A stretch of DNA of 64,000 nt from 34-65-8 sp963529855. Its GTDB lineage: Bacteria; Pseudomonadota; Alphaproteobacteria; Sphingomonadales; Sphingomonadaceae. Shown here piece after piece: positions 34,449-42,330 of this stretch (positions within the stretch are counted from its first letter, which is position 1; every line of letters begins with the position of its first letter). A program made the position numbers and the translations under genes. Where the stretch lies: positions 434,001 through 498,000 of the forward strand of contig CAURZK010000002.1 in assembly GCA_963529855.1 (NCBI GenBank), in the 5' to 3' direction. The notes beneath the pieces were generated by a model. That model saw only the letters and a program-made list of their open reading frames with translations. It was not told the origin of the DNA and ran no database searches.

Positions 34449-34634
34449 TCAGAAGATGCCCGCATTCTCGTCGATCGTATTGCCCGCGTCCTCCGCAAGC
34501 CGGTAGATCACTTCCTGCCGTATATTGATGTTCAGCTCGATGACGATCGGCTCGGCAGGCGCGGTTACGTTGATGCATCCGCCCAGCAGTGCCGGTACCA
34601 CCGCGACCGCCAGTGCCGCACGCTTCCAGCCCAT
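34449..34634 (-). CDS. ynbE: YnbE-like outer-membrane lipoprotein
   Basis: The lipoprotein has a signal MGWKRAALAVAVVPALLGGC (Cys at residue 20) and the family core EPIVIELNINIRQEVIYRL, ending near the acidic DENAGIF. With the ATG at 34634 it has 61 residues, the same as E. coli YnbE. An upstream ATG at 34706 that overlaps the ydbH stop (ATGA) is possible but would give a long, unusual N-terminus. YnbE anchors the distal end of YdbH at the outer membrane in E. coli. Confidence 0.88.
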   Translation of the reverse strand: MGWKRAALAVAVVPALLGGCINVTAPAEPIVIELNINIRQEVIYRLAEDAGNTIDENAGIF

Positions 34635-34702
34635 CCCGTTGTCACCCCGATCCACGACCGGCAGTGTCGCAGGCGGAACGCACGGGGTCAATTTGGCTGC
34701 GG

Positions 34703-37700
34703 TCATGGCATGTTCTCGCTTTCATCAGTCTGAACGGCAGGCCCCTCCGGAACAATGTCCTCCGGGCGAATGGCGGGCGGCGGCGGGCTGACCTGCCGCC
34801 GGATGGGCGTTCCGTTTTCGTCCACCAGACCCAGTTCACGCGGATCGCGCACGAATGCCGGGTCGTACATCGCCCTGATGGACGTGATGAGTTGATAGAA
34901 CGGCGCGCGCACGTTGATGTTGAACCGGATCGGCAGGCTGGCGAGCCGCCGAGTGATGAAATTGCTTTTGGCCCCGTCGCCCTGGCTGACCCCGTCGAAC
35001 CGCACCCGGGTGACGATTTGCCCCGTCAGCGCGCCATCCATCCGAACAGTCATTGTGCGATAATCAAGCGATCGCAGCGCATCGAAAGCAAAATTGGCGA
35101 TCGGCGTCAGGTCTTCGTACGTCAGTTCGCCGACGTAGGACACGTTGCCGCCCGGCAGGCGCGAATCGAGCGCACCGCCCTCGATACGTCCATTGCCCTG
35201 CGCATCGAACACGATCGGGACCAGGCCGTCGAAAGTGCCTGTGGCGCTGATATTGCCCAGTTCCATCTGTTCGACGAACTGTGCCGCCTGCAGGCCTTCG
35301 ATCCGGAAGACATAGCGCCGCTCCTCCTCGATCCCGAGATTCAGGTCGACCGACTGGAGGATCAGACGCCCGCCCATGAATGGCCATTCACCGCCCGTCA
35401 CGGCGAGCAGCGTTCCGCCGCGCAGGGCGAAATCCACTTCGCCATCGAACACCTCGATGCCGGGATTTACCGATTCGACCTGCAGCCGCTGGCCGGGGGC
35501 GGTGGTCAAACCGGTCAGGTCGTCGAACCGGATCGTACCGCTGGCTCCGCGGACGGGGCCGAATGCAGCAGCGAAATCCAGGCGATTGGTGGTAAATTGG
35601 CCCGTGCTTGTGACGCCGGCGGCGTTCCAGTCGATCCTGCCGGTACCCGTGACCTGACCCCGTGCATTGGCAATGACGCCGAAGGCACGCACGGTGAGGT
35701 CGCTGGGCTGGAGCCCTTCGTCGAAGCGAATGCCGTCGACGGTCAGATCGGCATGACCAACGCCGGTGGACAGATTGTGGGCGATAGCAACGTCGGTCAC
35801 TTCACGCCCGCTGGCTGGATGACGGAGTGTCGCGAGCGCGCGGATGGCGTTGTCCGCCAGCGTCAGGGTCGCACCGCTGGCGATCAGTGGTTCGAACCGG
35901 CCGGGTTCGGCACGATCCTGCAGGGCGAAGACGCCATCGCTCAGCGCCAGCGTTCCGCCCGCATAGCGCCATTTGCCACTTGCCTGCACCAGGTCGAGCG
36001 GCACTGCAGCGAGGCGGACATCAGCGTCAGCGAATGTGCCCGCGATTTCCCCGCCGCCGAGCTGCGCACTAAGGTCGCTGACCAAAAACCTGCTCGCAGT
36101 CGCAGGAGGCCCCAGTGACACGTCGAGATTGCGGGCGCGCAGGACACCCGGAAAAGCAAAGCCGATAGGTCCGCTGGCGATTCGGACCGGCGTGCCTGCC
36201 AGGCGCCCGGCAATATCGAGCGATGGCGCACCGGCAGCGATCCGTACGCCCGCGCTGTCGCTGCGCACGATCGCGCTTCCCGGCGGCGGGCATAGCGTCA
36301 GCCGGCGACTGTCGATTTCGAGGTTGGCGATGACCAGCTGGTCAAACCGCACCTCGGTACAATTGCGCCATAGTGCCAGCGCACCGTCCGATGCCCATTG
36401 CCCGCTCACCGGCAAGCGCAGCCCCCGGGTGGAGCCGCCCGGCAAGGCCCCGCTGGCGGCGACTTCGCCCGAAAAGGCAACCGAACCGTCGCGAGCCTGG
36501 GCGATCGTCATCCGCGGAATGGAAAGCGCGCTGCCGCCCGCCGCATAGTCCTGCATTTTGAGGCGAAACACCGTGTGCCCGCCGCTTTCGCGCTCCATCC
36601 GTCCGGCGATGCGGGGCAAACCTGCGCCCCCCGTTACGATATTGCCCGACAGGCGGGGCAAACCGCGCCCTGTCGTGCTGAGCTGGAAACGGGACAATGC
36701 TACCAGAGCCGCCCCGCTACCGCCGCGCACGCTTGCGGACGGAACGACAAGGCTCAAGCTGTCGCCTGAACGACGCAGGGTGATGTCTGCAACGAGGCTG
36801 CTGCCGCGTTCCTCCCGCGCCAGCGCCGTGCGCGCGTGGCGCAGCAGCGGGGCGAGCAAAGTCTCCTCGGTCGCTGCGACCGCGCTTGCAAGTGCTCGGT
36901 CGACCGAATCGCCTACGCGCAGCCCGTTGCCGCGCACGGCCGCATCGATCTCTGTCCGGGCAAATCCGTCGCGAGCGCGGATCGCGCCTTCGGCAGTTAG
37001 TACTGCAAATCGGGCCTGGGGCACGGCCACACCGCGCCCGGCAAGGGTATAGGCGGCATCCACTCCCTCAGCCGAGACAGAGGCGCGGACGCTGCCCGAC
37101 AAGTCACTCGCACGCACGCCGGAAGCTGACAGCGCACCGGTATCGAAGCGAGCACGGGCGTCGAGCCGGTTCAGTTCAGCTGAACCGGTGGCATCGAAAC
37201 GCATCGCCGCGCCGGCGAGCGCAATTCCGCGAGCAGGGCAACCCAGCTTCCCGAGTCGTACCGGACCCGAAAAGCGCGGCCTGCCCCCGTCAACGCGCAA
37301 TTCACCGTACAGGCTGGCGCCTTCCGCCCGGCAACCCTCCAGGTCGAGGCGGGGTGCGACTGCCGCCAGAATACCGATGAAACCGTCATCCAGTTCGCCC
37401 TCGCCCTGCGCCTTGAAGCCGACGGGCCCGTAATCGGTTTCGAGCAGAGCCCGGCCATCGACGAGCTTGAGGTCAAGATCGGGCAGCTTGGGTGGCTCGC
37501 CACTGTCGGTGAAGATCACCGGATCAAGGCTGCCGAATGACAGCCCATCGTCGCGGTAGCTGCCGTAAAGGCGGGGCCGGATCAGTTCGATCCGCCCGAT
37601 CGTCGGCGTGCCGAAGCGATAGCGCAAATGAACCACGACCCGATCGATGATCAGATCTGGCCGCGCGGGATCGCCAACCACGACATTGGCCAGCACCTGC

Positions 37701-37924
37701 CGATCCGGGGCAACCGATTCGATCTCGTACGTCGCCGGAAGTCCCAGTTCCTGGAGCTGTTCATACACGATGTCCGCCGCGATCTTTTCGCGCTGGCTCC
37801 ACACGATGGCCAGTCCGACGACCAGGAACACCAGGATAGCGAGCGTGACCTTCCAGCGCTTGCGGCGCGGGACGAATCGGGCGACGAGGCTCTTGTCTAG
37901 GTTTTCGACTTCGGCCGCGGCCAT
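34703..37924 (-). CDS. ydbH: YdbH family AsmA-like intermembrane lipid-transport protein
   Basis: A 1073-residue protein with one N-terminal membrane helix (about residues 24-42, VTLAILVFLVVGLAIVW) and a very long periplasmic part made of repeated beta-strand segments, the layout of the AsmA-like proteins TamB, YhdP and YdbH that bridge the inner and outer membranes. The C-terminal block around GLQAAQFVEQMELGNISATG and LPGGNVSYVGELTYEDL is typical of YdbH. In E. coli, YdbH works with YnbE to move phospholipids; both partners follow here. The start faces radC across 68 bases. Confidence 0.9.
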   Translation of the reverse strand: MAAAEVENLDKSLVARFVPRRKRWKVTLAILVFLVVGLAIVWSQREKIAADIVYEQLQELGLPATYEIESVAPDRQVLANVVVGDPARPDLIIDRVVVHLRYRFGTPTIGRIELIRPRLYGSYRDDGLSFGSLDPVIFTDSGEPPKLPDLDLKLVDGRALLETDYGPVGFKAQGEGELDDGFIGILAAVAPRLDLEGCRAEGASLYGELRVDGGRPRFSGPVRLGKLGCPARGIALAGAAMRFDATGSAELNRLDARARFDTGALSASGVRASDLSGSVRASVSAEGVDAAYTLAGRGVAVPQARFAVLTAEGAIRARDGFARTEIDAAVRGNGLRVGDSVDRALASAVAATEETLLAPLLRHARTALAREERGSSLVADITLRRSGDSLSLVVPSASVRGGSGAALVALSRFQLSTTGRGLPRLSGNIVTGGAGLPRIAGRMERESGGHTVFRLKMQDYAAGGSALSIPRMTIAQARDGSVAFSGEVAASGALPGGSTRGLRLPVSGQWASDGALALWRNCTEVRFDQLVIANLEIDSRRLTLCPPPGSAIVRSDSAGVRIAAGAPSLDIAGRLAGTPVRIASGPIGFAFPGVLRARNLDVSLGPPATASRFLVSDLSAQLGGGEIAGTFADADVRLAAVPLDLVQASGKWRYAGGTLALSDGVFALQDRAEPGRFEPLIASGATLTLADNAIRALATLRHPASGREVTDVAIAHNLSTGVGHADLTVDGIRFDEGLQPSDLTVRAFGVIANARGQVTGTGRIDWNAAGVTSTGQFTTNRLDFAAAFGPVRGASGTIRFDDLTGLTTAPGQRLQVESVNPGIEVFDGEVDFALRGGTLLAVTGGEWPFMGGRLILQSVDLNLGIEEERRYVFRIEGLQAAQFVEQMELGNISATGTFDGLVPIVFDAQGNGRIEGGALDSRLPGGNVSYVGELTYEDLTPIANFAFDALRSLDYRTMTVRMDGALTGQIVTRVRFDGVSQGDGAKSNFITRRLASLPIRFNINVRAPFYQLITSIRAMYDPAFVRDPRELGLVDENGTPIRRQVSPPPPAIRPEDIVPEGPAVQTDESENMP

Positions 37925-37992
37925 ACCCCACCCTTGCGCGCGTCGCCCGGCAAAGGCAATGCAGGCGTCACAACGGTCAGGCGAGGTTCGGG

Positions 37993-38703
37993 TTGCCGCA
38001 GGTGCAAGAAAAATCGCCGAAACACGCCGCTACCGGTTCGCACGGTGGGCATCGCGCCCGCTTGCGGCAACGCCTTCTGAGCGGCGGCGCAGAGGCGCTC
38101 GCGGATTACGAAGTGCTGGAATACCTGCTGTTTGCCGCGAACCCGCGCGGCGACACCAAACCGCTGGCCAAGGCGCTGATCGAACGGTTCGGCAGTCTGA
38201 ACGCTGTGCTCAATGCGGAACCCGGTGCCCTTACCCAGGTGTCGGGCATGGGGGAAACCGGCGCGGCGGCGCTCAAGGCAGTCGCTCTTGCTGCACGCCG
38301 GATGGCGCGCGGTCAGATCGCGGAAAAGCCCGTGCTCGGCAGCTGGCAGGCCCTGCTCGATTACCTCACCGTCGACATGGCGCACATGACTGTGGAGCGG
38401 GTGCGCGTGCTGTACCTCGACACCCGCAACCGCCTGATCATGGACCACCACGTCGGCGATGGCTCGATTGACGAAGCCGCGATTCACCCGCGCGAGGTGA
38501 TCCGCCGCGCACTCGACATCGGCGCCAGCGCGCTGATCCTGGTCCACAACCACCCCAGCGGCAATCCCGAGCCGAGCCGGGCGGACATCGACATTACCCG
38601 CCGCATTGCAGAGGCGGGCCGATTGCTGGGCGTGGTGGTGCATGACCACGTGATCGTGGGCCGCCTGGGGCACACCAGTCTCAAGGCCAAGGGACTGATC
38701 TAG
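37993..38703 (+). CDS. radC: RadC family JAB/MPN-domain protein
   Basis: The 236-residue protein has an N-terminal helix-hairpin-helix-like part (ADYEVLEYLLFAANPRGDTK, then QVSGMGETGAAALKAV) and a C-terminal JAMM metalloprotease-like domain with HNHPSGNPEPSRAD at about residues 185-198. A role in DNA repair was proposed for RadC but not confirmed. The start is a TTG at 37993 with GAGG six bases before it. The ECF sigma gene follows after five bases. Confidence 0.94.
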   Translation: MPQVQEKSPKHAATGSHGGHRARLRQRLLSGGAEALADYEVLEYLLFAANPRGDTKPLAKALIERFGSLNAVLNAEPGALTQVSGMGETGAAALKAVALAARRMARGQIAEKPVLGSWQALLDYLTVDMAHMTVERVRVLYLDTRNRLIMDHHVGDGSIDEAAIHPREVIRRALDIGASALILVHNHPSGNPEPSRADIDITRRIAEAGRLLGVVVHDHVIVGRLGHTSLKAKGLI

Positions 38704-38708
38704 ACCCG

Positions 38709-39254
38709 ATGGCGCGGACCGAGGACGATCCGGACGCCGCGCTCGTCACCGCCGCGAGCGCAGGCGACCGTGCTGCATTCGCCGCGCTTCTGGACCGGCA
38801 TTACGACCGTATCCACGGCCTAGCCTGGCAAATGACCGGCACCCGCGCCGATGCCGACGACATCGCGCAAGACGTGTGCTGCACCCTGGTCGAAAAGATT
38901 GCGGGTTTTCGCGGTGAGGCACGTTTCGCCACCTGGCTGTGCGGCATCGTCTACAATGCCTGCCGCGATCACCACCGCCGCCGCCGCTCCCTTCGCGGGA
39001 TGACCGCGCGACTGGGCGTGCTTGCTGGTCTTGCCGCGCAGCCCGACGGGCGCGACCTGCACGACCGGATGTGGGTCAACAGCGCCCTCGCCCGGCTCAA
39101 GCCGGCATTGCGCGAAACGGTCGTGCTGGTTGCCGGGCAGCAGCTTACCCATGCGGAAGCTGCAGAAATACTGGGCGTCGCCGAAACGACCGTATCATGG
39201 AGGATGCACGAAGTCCGGCGATTGCTTGGCACAGGTGACGGGGGCGAGCCATGA
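38709..39254 (+). CDS. ECF-type RNA polymerase sigma factor
   Basis: The 181-residue protein has the region 2 core (LLDRHYDRIHGLAWQMTG, then ADADDIAQDVCCTLVEKI and FATWLCGIVYNACRDHHRR) and the region 4 helix-turn-helix (LKPALRETVVLVAGQQ, then AEAAEILGVAETTVSWRMHEVRR). No anti-sigma factor with a zinc motif is seen next to it. The following genes for a VWA lipoprotein and a proline-rich TPR membrane protein are on the same strand and may be its partners or targets. It ends ATGA at a frame that leads into the VWA gene. Confidence 0.93.
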   Translation: MARTEDDPDAALVTAASAGDRAAFAALLDRHYDRIHGLAWQMTGTRADADDIAQDVCCTLVEKIAGFRGEARFATWLCGIVYNACRDHHRRRRSLRGMTARLGVLAGLAAQPDGRDLHDRMWVNSALARLKPALRETVVLVAGQQLTHAEAAEILGVAETTVSWRMHEVRRLLGTGDGGEP

Positions 39255-39259
39255 GTCCC

Positions 39260-39281
39260 TTTCAAAAATTACTTTTTGAAA
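39260..39281. promoter_or_regulatory. AT-rich palindrome between the sigma and VWA genes
   Basis: TTTCAAAAA and TTTTTGAAA form perfect 9-base arms around TTAC, five bases after the sigma factor stop. The stretch 39257-39290 is strikingly AT-rich for this genome. It could be a weak terminator or a protein-binding site for the VWA gene, which begins about 90 bases further on. Confidence 0.5.
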
Positions 39282-39367
39282 AATCGCGTCCGGCTCAAAG
39301 GATTTTTCGGGCTGCCCCGTCTCAGGGTCATGCGGGCAATCACGCTCCGCTATCGGGGAGATGTCTC

Positions 39368-41104
39368 ATGACCCAATTACGCACCACCGCTTGCATCGCT
39401 TTCACTGCCATGCTGCTTGCCTCGTGTGCTGGATCGAATGCGCCACTGGCGGACAAATCCGCACCGGATGCACGCGAGGCAAATGCCCCGCCGCCGCCGC
39501 CCCCGCCCCCTCCCCCGCCACCGCCCCTGATGGCAGGAAACGAAGCCGTGGTGGTGACAGGTTCACGCGTCGGCACCGCAACCCAGCTTGCCGTCGCGCC
39601 GATAATGGCGATGCCCGGCTACAGTCGCCCGGACGAGCGGCGAACGGTGCCGCCCGCTTACTACGATCAGGGTCGCGACAAGTTCGAGGATGTTGACCAG
39701 AACACCTTCGAGATTGTGGCGGAAGAACCGGTATCGACCTTCTCGATAGACGTCGACACCGCATCCTATGGCTTCGTACGCGCCTCGCTCGACCGCAACG
39801 TCCTGCCGCAGCCCAACTCGGTGCGCAGCGAGGAGATGATCAACTACTTCAGCTATGATTATCGTCCCGCCGTCTCGGCAGATCAGCCGTTCAGCACCGA
39901 GGTCAATGTCTTTCCCAGTCCGTGGACGGCAGGGCGCAAGCTCGTGCGCGTGGGGATCAAAGGCTACGAAATCGTGCGCGCTGAGCGCCCCCGTGCGAAC
40001 CTGGTGTTTCTGATCGACAGCTCCGGTTCAATGAATGCTCCCAACAAGCTGCCCCTGGTCAAGCAATCGCTCGCCATGCTGCTCGAGCAACTCGACGGGA
40101 ACGACCGCGTCGCAATCGTCGCTTATGCGGGTAGCGCCGGGACGGTGCTCGAACCGACTGCCGCCAGTGATAAGTGGCGTATCCTCGCAGCGATCGACCA
40201 GCTTGGCGCCAGCGGCAGCACGGCGGGCGCCGAAGGCATCCGCCAGGCCTATGCCCTCGCCCAGCGCAATTTTGACCGGCAGGGCGTCAACCGGGTGATC
40301 CTGGCGACCGACGGCGATTTCAACGTCGGGATCACGGATCGGGAAGAACTGAAAGGCTATATCGAGCGGGAGCGCGAGAAGGGCGTGTTTCTGTCCGTGC
40401 TCGGCTACGGCATGGGTAATTATAACGACGCGCTGATGCAGACGCTGGCGCAGAATGGCAACGGCACCGCCGCTTACATCGACACCATCGCCGAAGCGCG
40501 CAAGACGCTGGTGGAAGAAGCGACCTCGACCCTGTTCCCGATCGCCAAAGACGTGAAAATCCAGGTCGAGTTCAATCCCGCCACGGTCTCCGAATACAGG
40601 TTGATCGGATACGAAACCCGAATGCTGGCGCGCGAGGATTTCGACAACGACAAGGTGGATGCCGGCGAGGTCGGTTCGGGGCAGACGGTGACAGCACTTT
40701 ACGAAATCGTGCCGGTCGGCGGACCGCGCGCGAACGGCGACTTGCGTTACTCGCGCCTGGCCACGCGGCCGGTGGCAAGTTCGGCTAGCGAGTACGGCTT
40801 CGTCAAGATCCGCTACAAGCTGCCCAGGTCCGATACCTCGCGCTTGCTGTCGACGCCGATCGATCGGACAAGGGAAGCAGCTACCTTCGCTGCCGCTCCA
40901 CGCGATGCTCGCTTTGCCACCGGGGTCGCATTGTTCAGCGAGTTGTTGCGAGGCGGCCGATACAACGGTTCGATGACTTACGACGACGTGATCAAGATCG
41001 CCGGCGACGCGCGCGGAGAAGACGAATATGGCTATCGCGCCGAATTTGTCCGCCTGGTCCGCGCTGCCAAAAGCGCGGCCAGCCTGCCTCGACTGGGAGA
41101 ATGA
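39368..41104 (+). CDS. VWA domain lipoprotein, YfbK-like
   Basis: The 578-residue protein has a lipoprotein signal with LLASC (Cys 20), a run of 13 prolines at about residues 41-53, then AVVVTGSRV, the N-terminal vWF_A domain (about 110-205, STFSIDVDTASYGFVRA), a VWA domain with the MIDAS motif DSSGS at 217-221 and a DUF3520 C-terminal domain (about 400-570). GGGGAG lies seven bases before the ATG at 39368. An upstream in-frame ATG at 39251 overlaps the sigma factor stop (ATGA) and would spoil the signal peptide. The job of this family is unknown; it binds metal at its MIDAS site and may be a protein-binding envelope factor. Confidence 0.9.
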   Translation: MTQLRTTACIAFTAMLLASCAGSNAPLADKSAPDAREANAPPPPPPPPPPPPPLMAGNEAVVVTGSRVGTATQLAVAPIMAMPGYSRPDERRTVPPAYYDQGRDKFEDVDQNTFEIVAEEPVSTFSIDVDTASYGFVRASLDRNVLPQPNSVRSEEMINYFSYDYRPAVSADQPFSTEVNVFPSPWTAGRKLVRVGIKGYEIVRAERPRANLVFLIDSSGSMNAPNKLPLVKQSLAMLLEQLDGNDRVAIVAYAGSAGTVLEPTAASDKWRILAAIDQLGASGSTAGAEGIRQAYALAQRNFDRQGVNRVILATDGDFNVGITDREELKGYIEREREKGVFLSVLGYGMGNYNDALMQTLAQNGNGTAAYIDTIAEARKTLVEEATSTLFPIAKDVKIQVEFNPATVSEYRLIGYETRMLAREDFDNDKVDAGEVGSGQTVTALYEIVPVGGPRANGDLRYSRLATRPVASSASEYGFVKIRYKLPRSDTSRLLSTPIDRTREAATFAAAPRDARFATGVALFSELLRGGRYNGSMTYDDVIKIAGDARGEDEYGYRAEFVRLVRAAKSAASLPRLGE

Positions 41105-41154
41105 CGACCATGCGTTACCTGAATGCCAGCGGTCGGCCCGGGACAGGAGGATAA
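41101..41154 (+). CDS. possible 17-codon coupling frame after the VWA gene
   Basis: The VWA stop overlaps an ATG (ATGA) that opens a 17-codon frame ending in GGAGGATAA, ten bases before the next gene. Its last codons supply the strong ribosome-binding site of that gene. It may be only a chance frame, but the geometry would allow translational coupling. Confidence 0.2.
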   Translation: MTTMRYLNASGRPGTGG

Positions 41155-41164
41155 GCGCCGACAA

Positions 41165-42247
41165 ATGAACGACGGCAGCGATCTGAAATCGGCCCTGCCC
41201 GATCCGCCAGCGCCCCGGCCCGACCGGCGCGCGCTGGCGATCGAGGCGGCGCTGCACCGGTACGACGGGATCGACCAGAGCCCCGTCGTACCGCGTCGCG
41301 CTGCGACGGGCGGGTCGCTGTGGTCGCTGTGGTCGCTGTTTACGCAGCGCCGGGTGGCCGCGCTGGCAACGGTGGTGCTGGTCGGCTGGCTGACTTTGCC
41401 ACTGTGGCAATCGGGCCGACCAGTCCCGCCTCCGCCTGATCCTGCACCTTCCGCGACCACCAGTGGTTCGGCCTCATCGAACGAGACACCGCCGCCAACT
41501 GCCCTCGCACCGGTACAATCGCGCGCCATTCCTGCGGCGCGGGGGGAAGAAGCCTCGGTCGCGTCGGCTGTCCCGAGTGCCACAACGGGGGTTCCTGCCC
41601 AACCACAGGCCCAGCGGGCCGAGGCGAAAGCTGCCCTACCTGTGCCGGCACCACCTCCGCCACCGGCGCCCCCACCGCCACCGCCTCCTCCGCCTCCACC
41701 TCCGCTTGCAATGGCAGAATCGCGCAACGTTGCGCTCGCGGATGGGCGCAGCGTCTCCGCGAAGGACGGTGACAGTATCGTGGTCGCTGGATCCCGATTA
41801 CCGGCGCCGGCAGCGGCCGCGCCAATCACTCGCGAATCGAGTAGAGACGCTCATGCGCTCGGCCCCTGGAACGCCTGCACTGCCCTGGACCCGCGCCGCG
41901 ACGTTCGCGGTTGTTCCAAGCGCCTGCCCGAGCCCGTGGCGGAAGGGCTGCTGCAGGCCTGGCAGGGAAACCTTGCCACTGCAGCCAATACGCTGACCCG
42001 GGCGATCAGGGGCGGACGCCAGGATGCCCTTGTCTATCTCAATCGCGGCCTTGTCCATCAGATGCGCGGCGATCCTGGGATGGCTCGTGCCGATCTCGAC
42101 CGGGCTATAGAGAGCGACTCTACGCTTGCTGCTGCCTGGTATCACCGCAGCCTGCTGCAGCGCGCGCGCGGCGACGATGCGGCTGCGGATGCTGATCTGC
42201 GCCGCGCCATCTTGCTCGACGGGCAATTCCGGCGCGCCCCGCGCTGA
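41165..42247 (+). CDS. proline-rich membrane protein with C-terminal TPR-like repeats
   Basis: The 360-residue protein has a cytoplasmic N-terminus of about 60 residues, one membrane helix (about 63-82, AALATVVLVGWLTLPLW), a long proline/alanine-rich stretch with a run of about a dozen prolines near residue 175, the motif DSIVVAGSR, and a C-terminal domain (about 255-350) with two TPR-like repeats (ALVYLNRGLVHQMRGD and AAWYHRSLLQRARGD). The topology, one helix after a small cytoplasmic domain, recalls anti-sigma factors. GGAGGA lies 13 bases before the ATG. No named family was recognised. Confidence 0.8.
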   Translation: MNDGSDLKSALPDPPAPRPDRRALAIEAALHRYDGIDQSPVVPRRAATGGSLWSLWSLFTQRRVAALATVVLVGWLTLPLWQSGRPVPPPPDPAPSATTSGSASSNETPPPTALAPVQSRAIPAARGEEASVASAVPSATTGVPAQPQAQRAEAKAALPVPAPPPPPAPPPPPPPPPPPPLAMAESRNVALADGRSVSAKDGDSIVVAGSRLPAPAAAAPITRESSRDAHALGPWNACTALDPRRDVRGCSKRLPEPVAEGLLQAWQGNLATAANTLTRAIRGGRQDALVYLNRGLVHQMRGDPGMARADLDRAIESDSTLAAAWYHRSLLQRARGDDAAADADLRRAILLDGQFRRAPR

Positions 42248-42330
42248 TCGCGGCTAAGCGGGCCGCCACCCTTGCCATAGCGGCCGCACGGCTCTAGCCG
42301 CCGCGGCATTCCCGCCACCCGGAGTTCGCG

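Noticed and set aside
39251..39367. Extra 39 codons at the N-terminus of the VWA protein
   Set aside because: Although they overlap the sigma stop as ATGA, they would place a hydrophilic stretch before a perfect lipoprotein signal, and a strong ribosome-binding site precedes the ATG at 39368.
38709..42247. Mobile or recently acquired island
   Set aside because: Apart from the short AT-rich patch at 39257-39290, codon use and GC content look like those of the neighbours, and no integrase, transposase, tRNA-end repeat or direct repeat borders the region.
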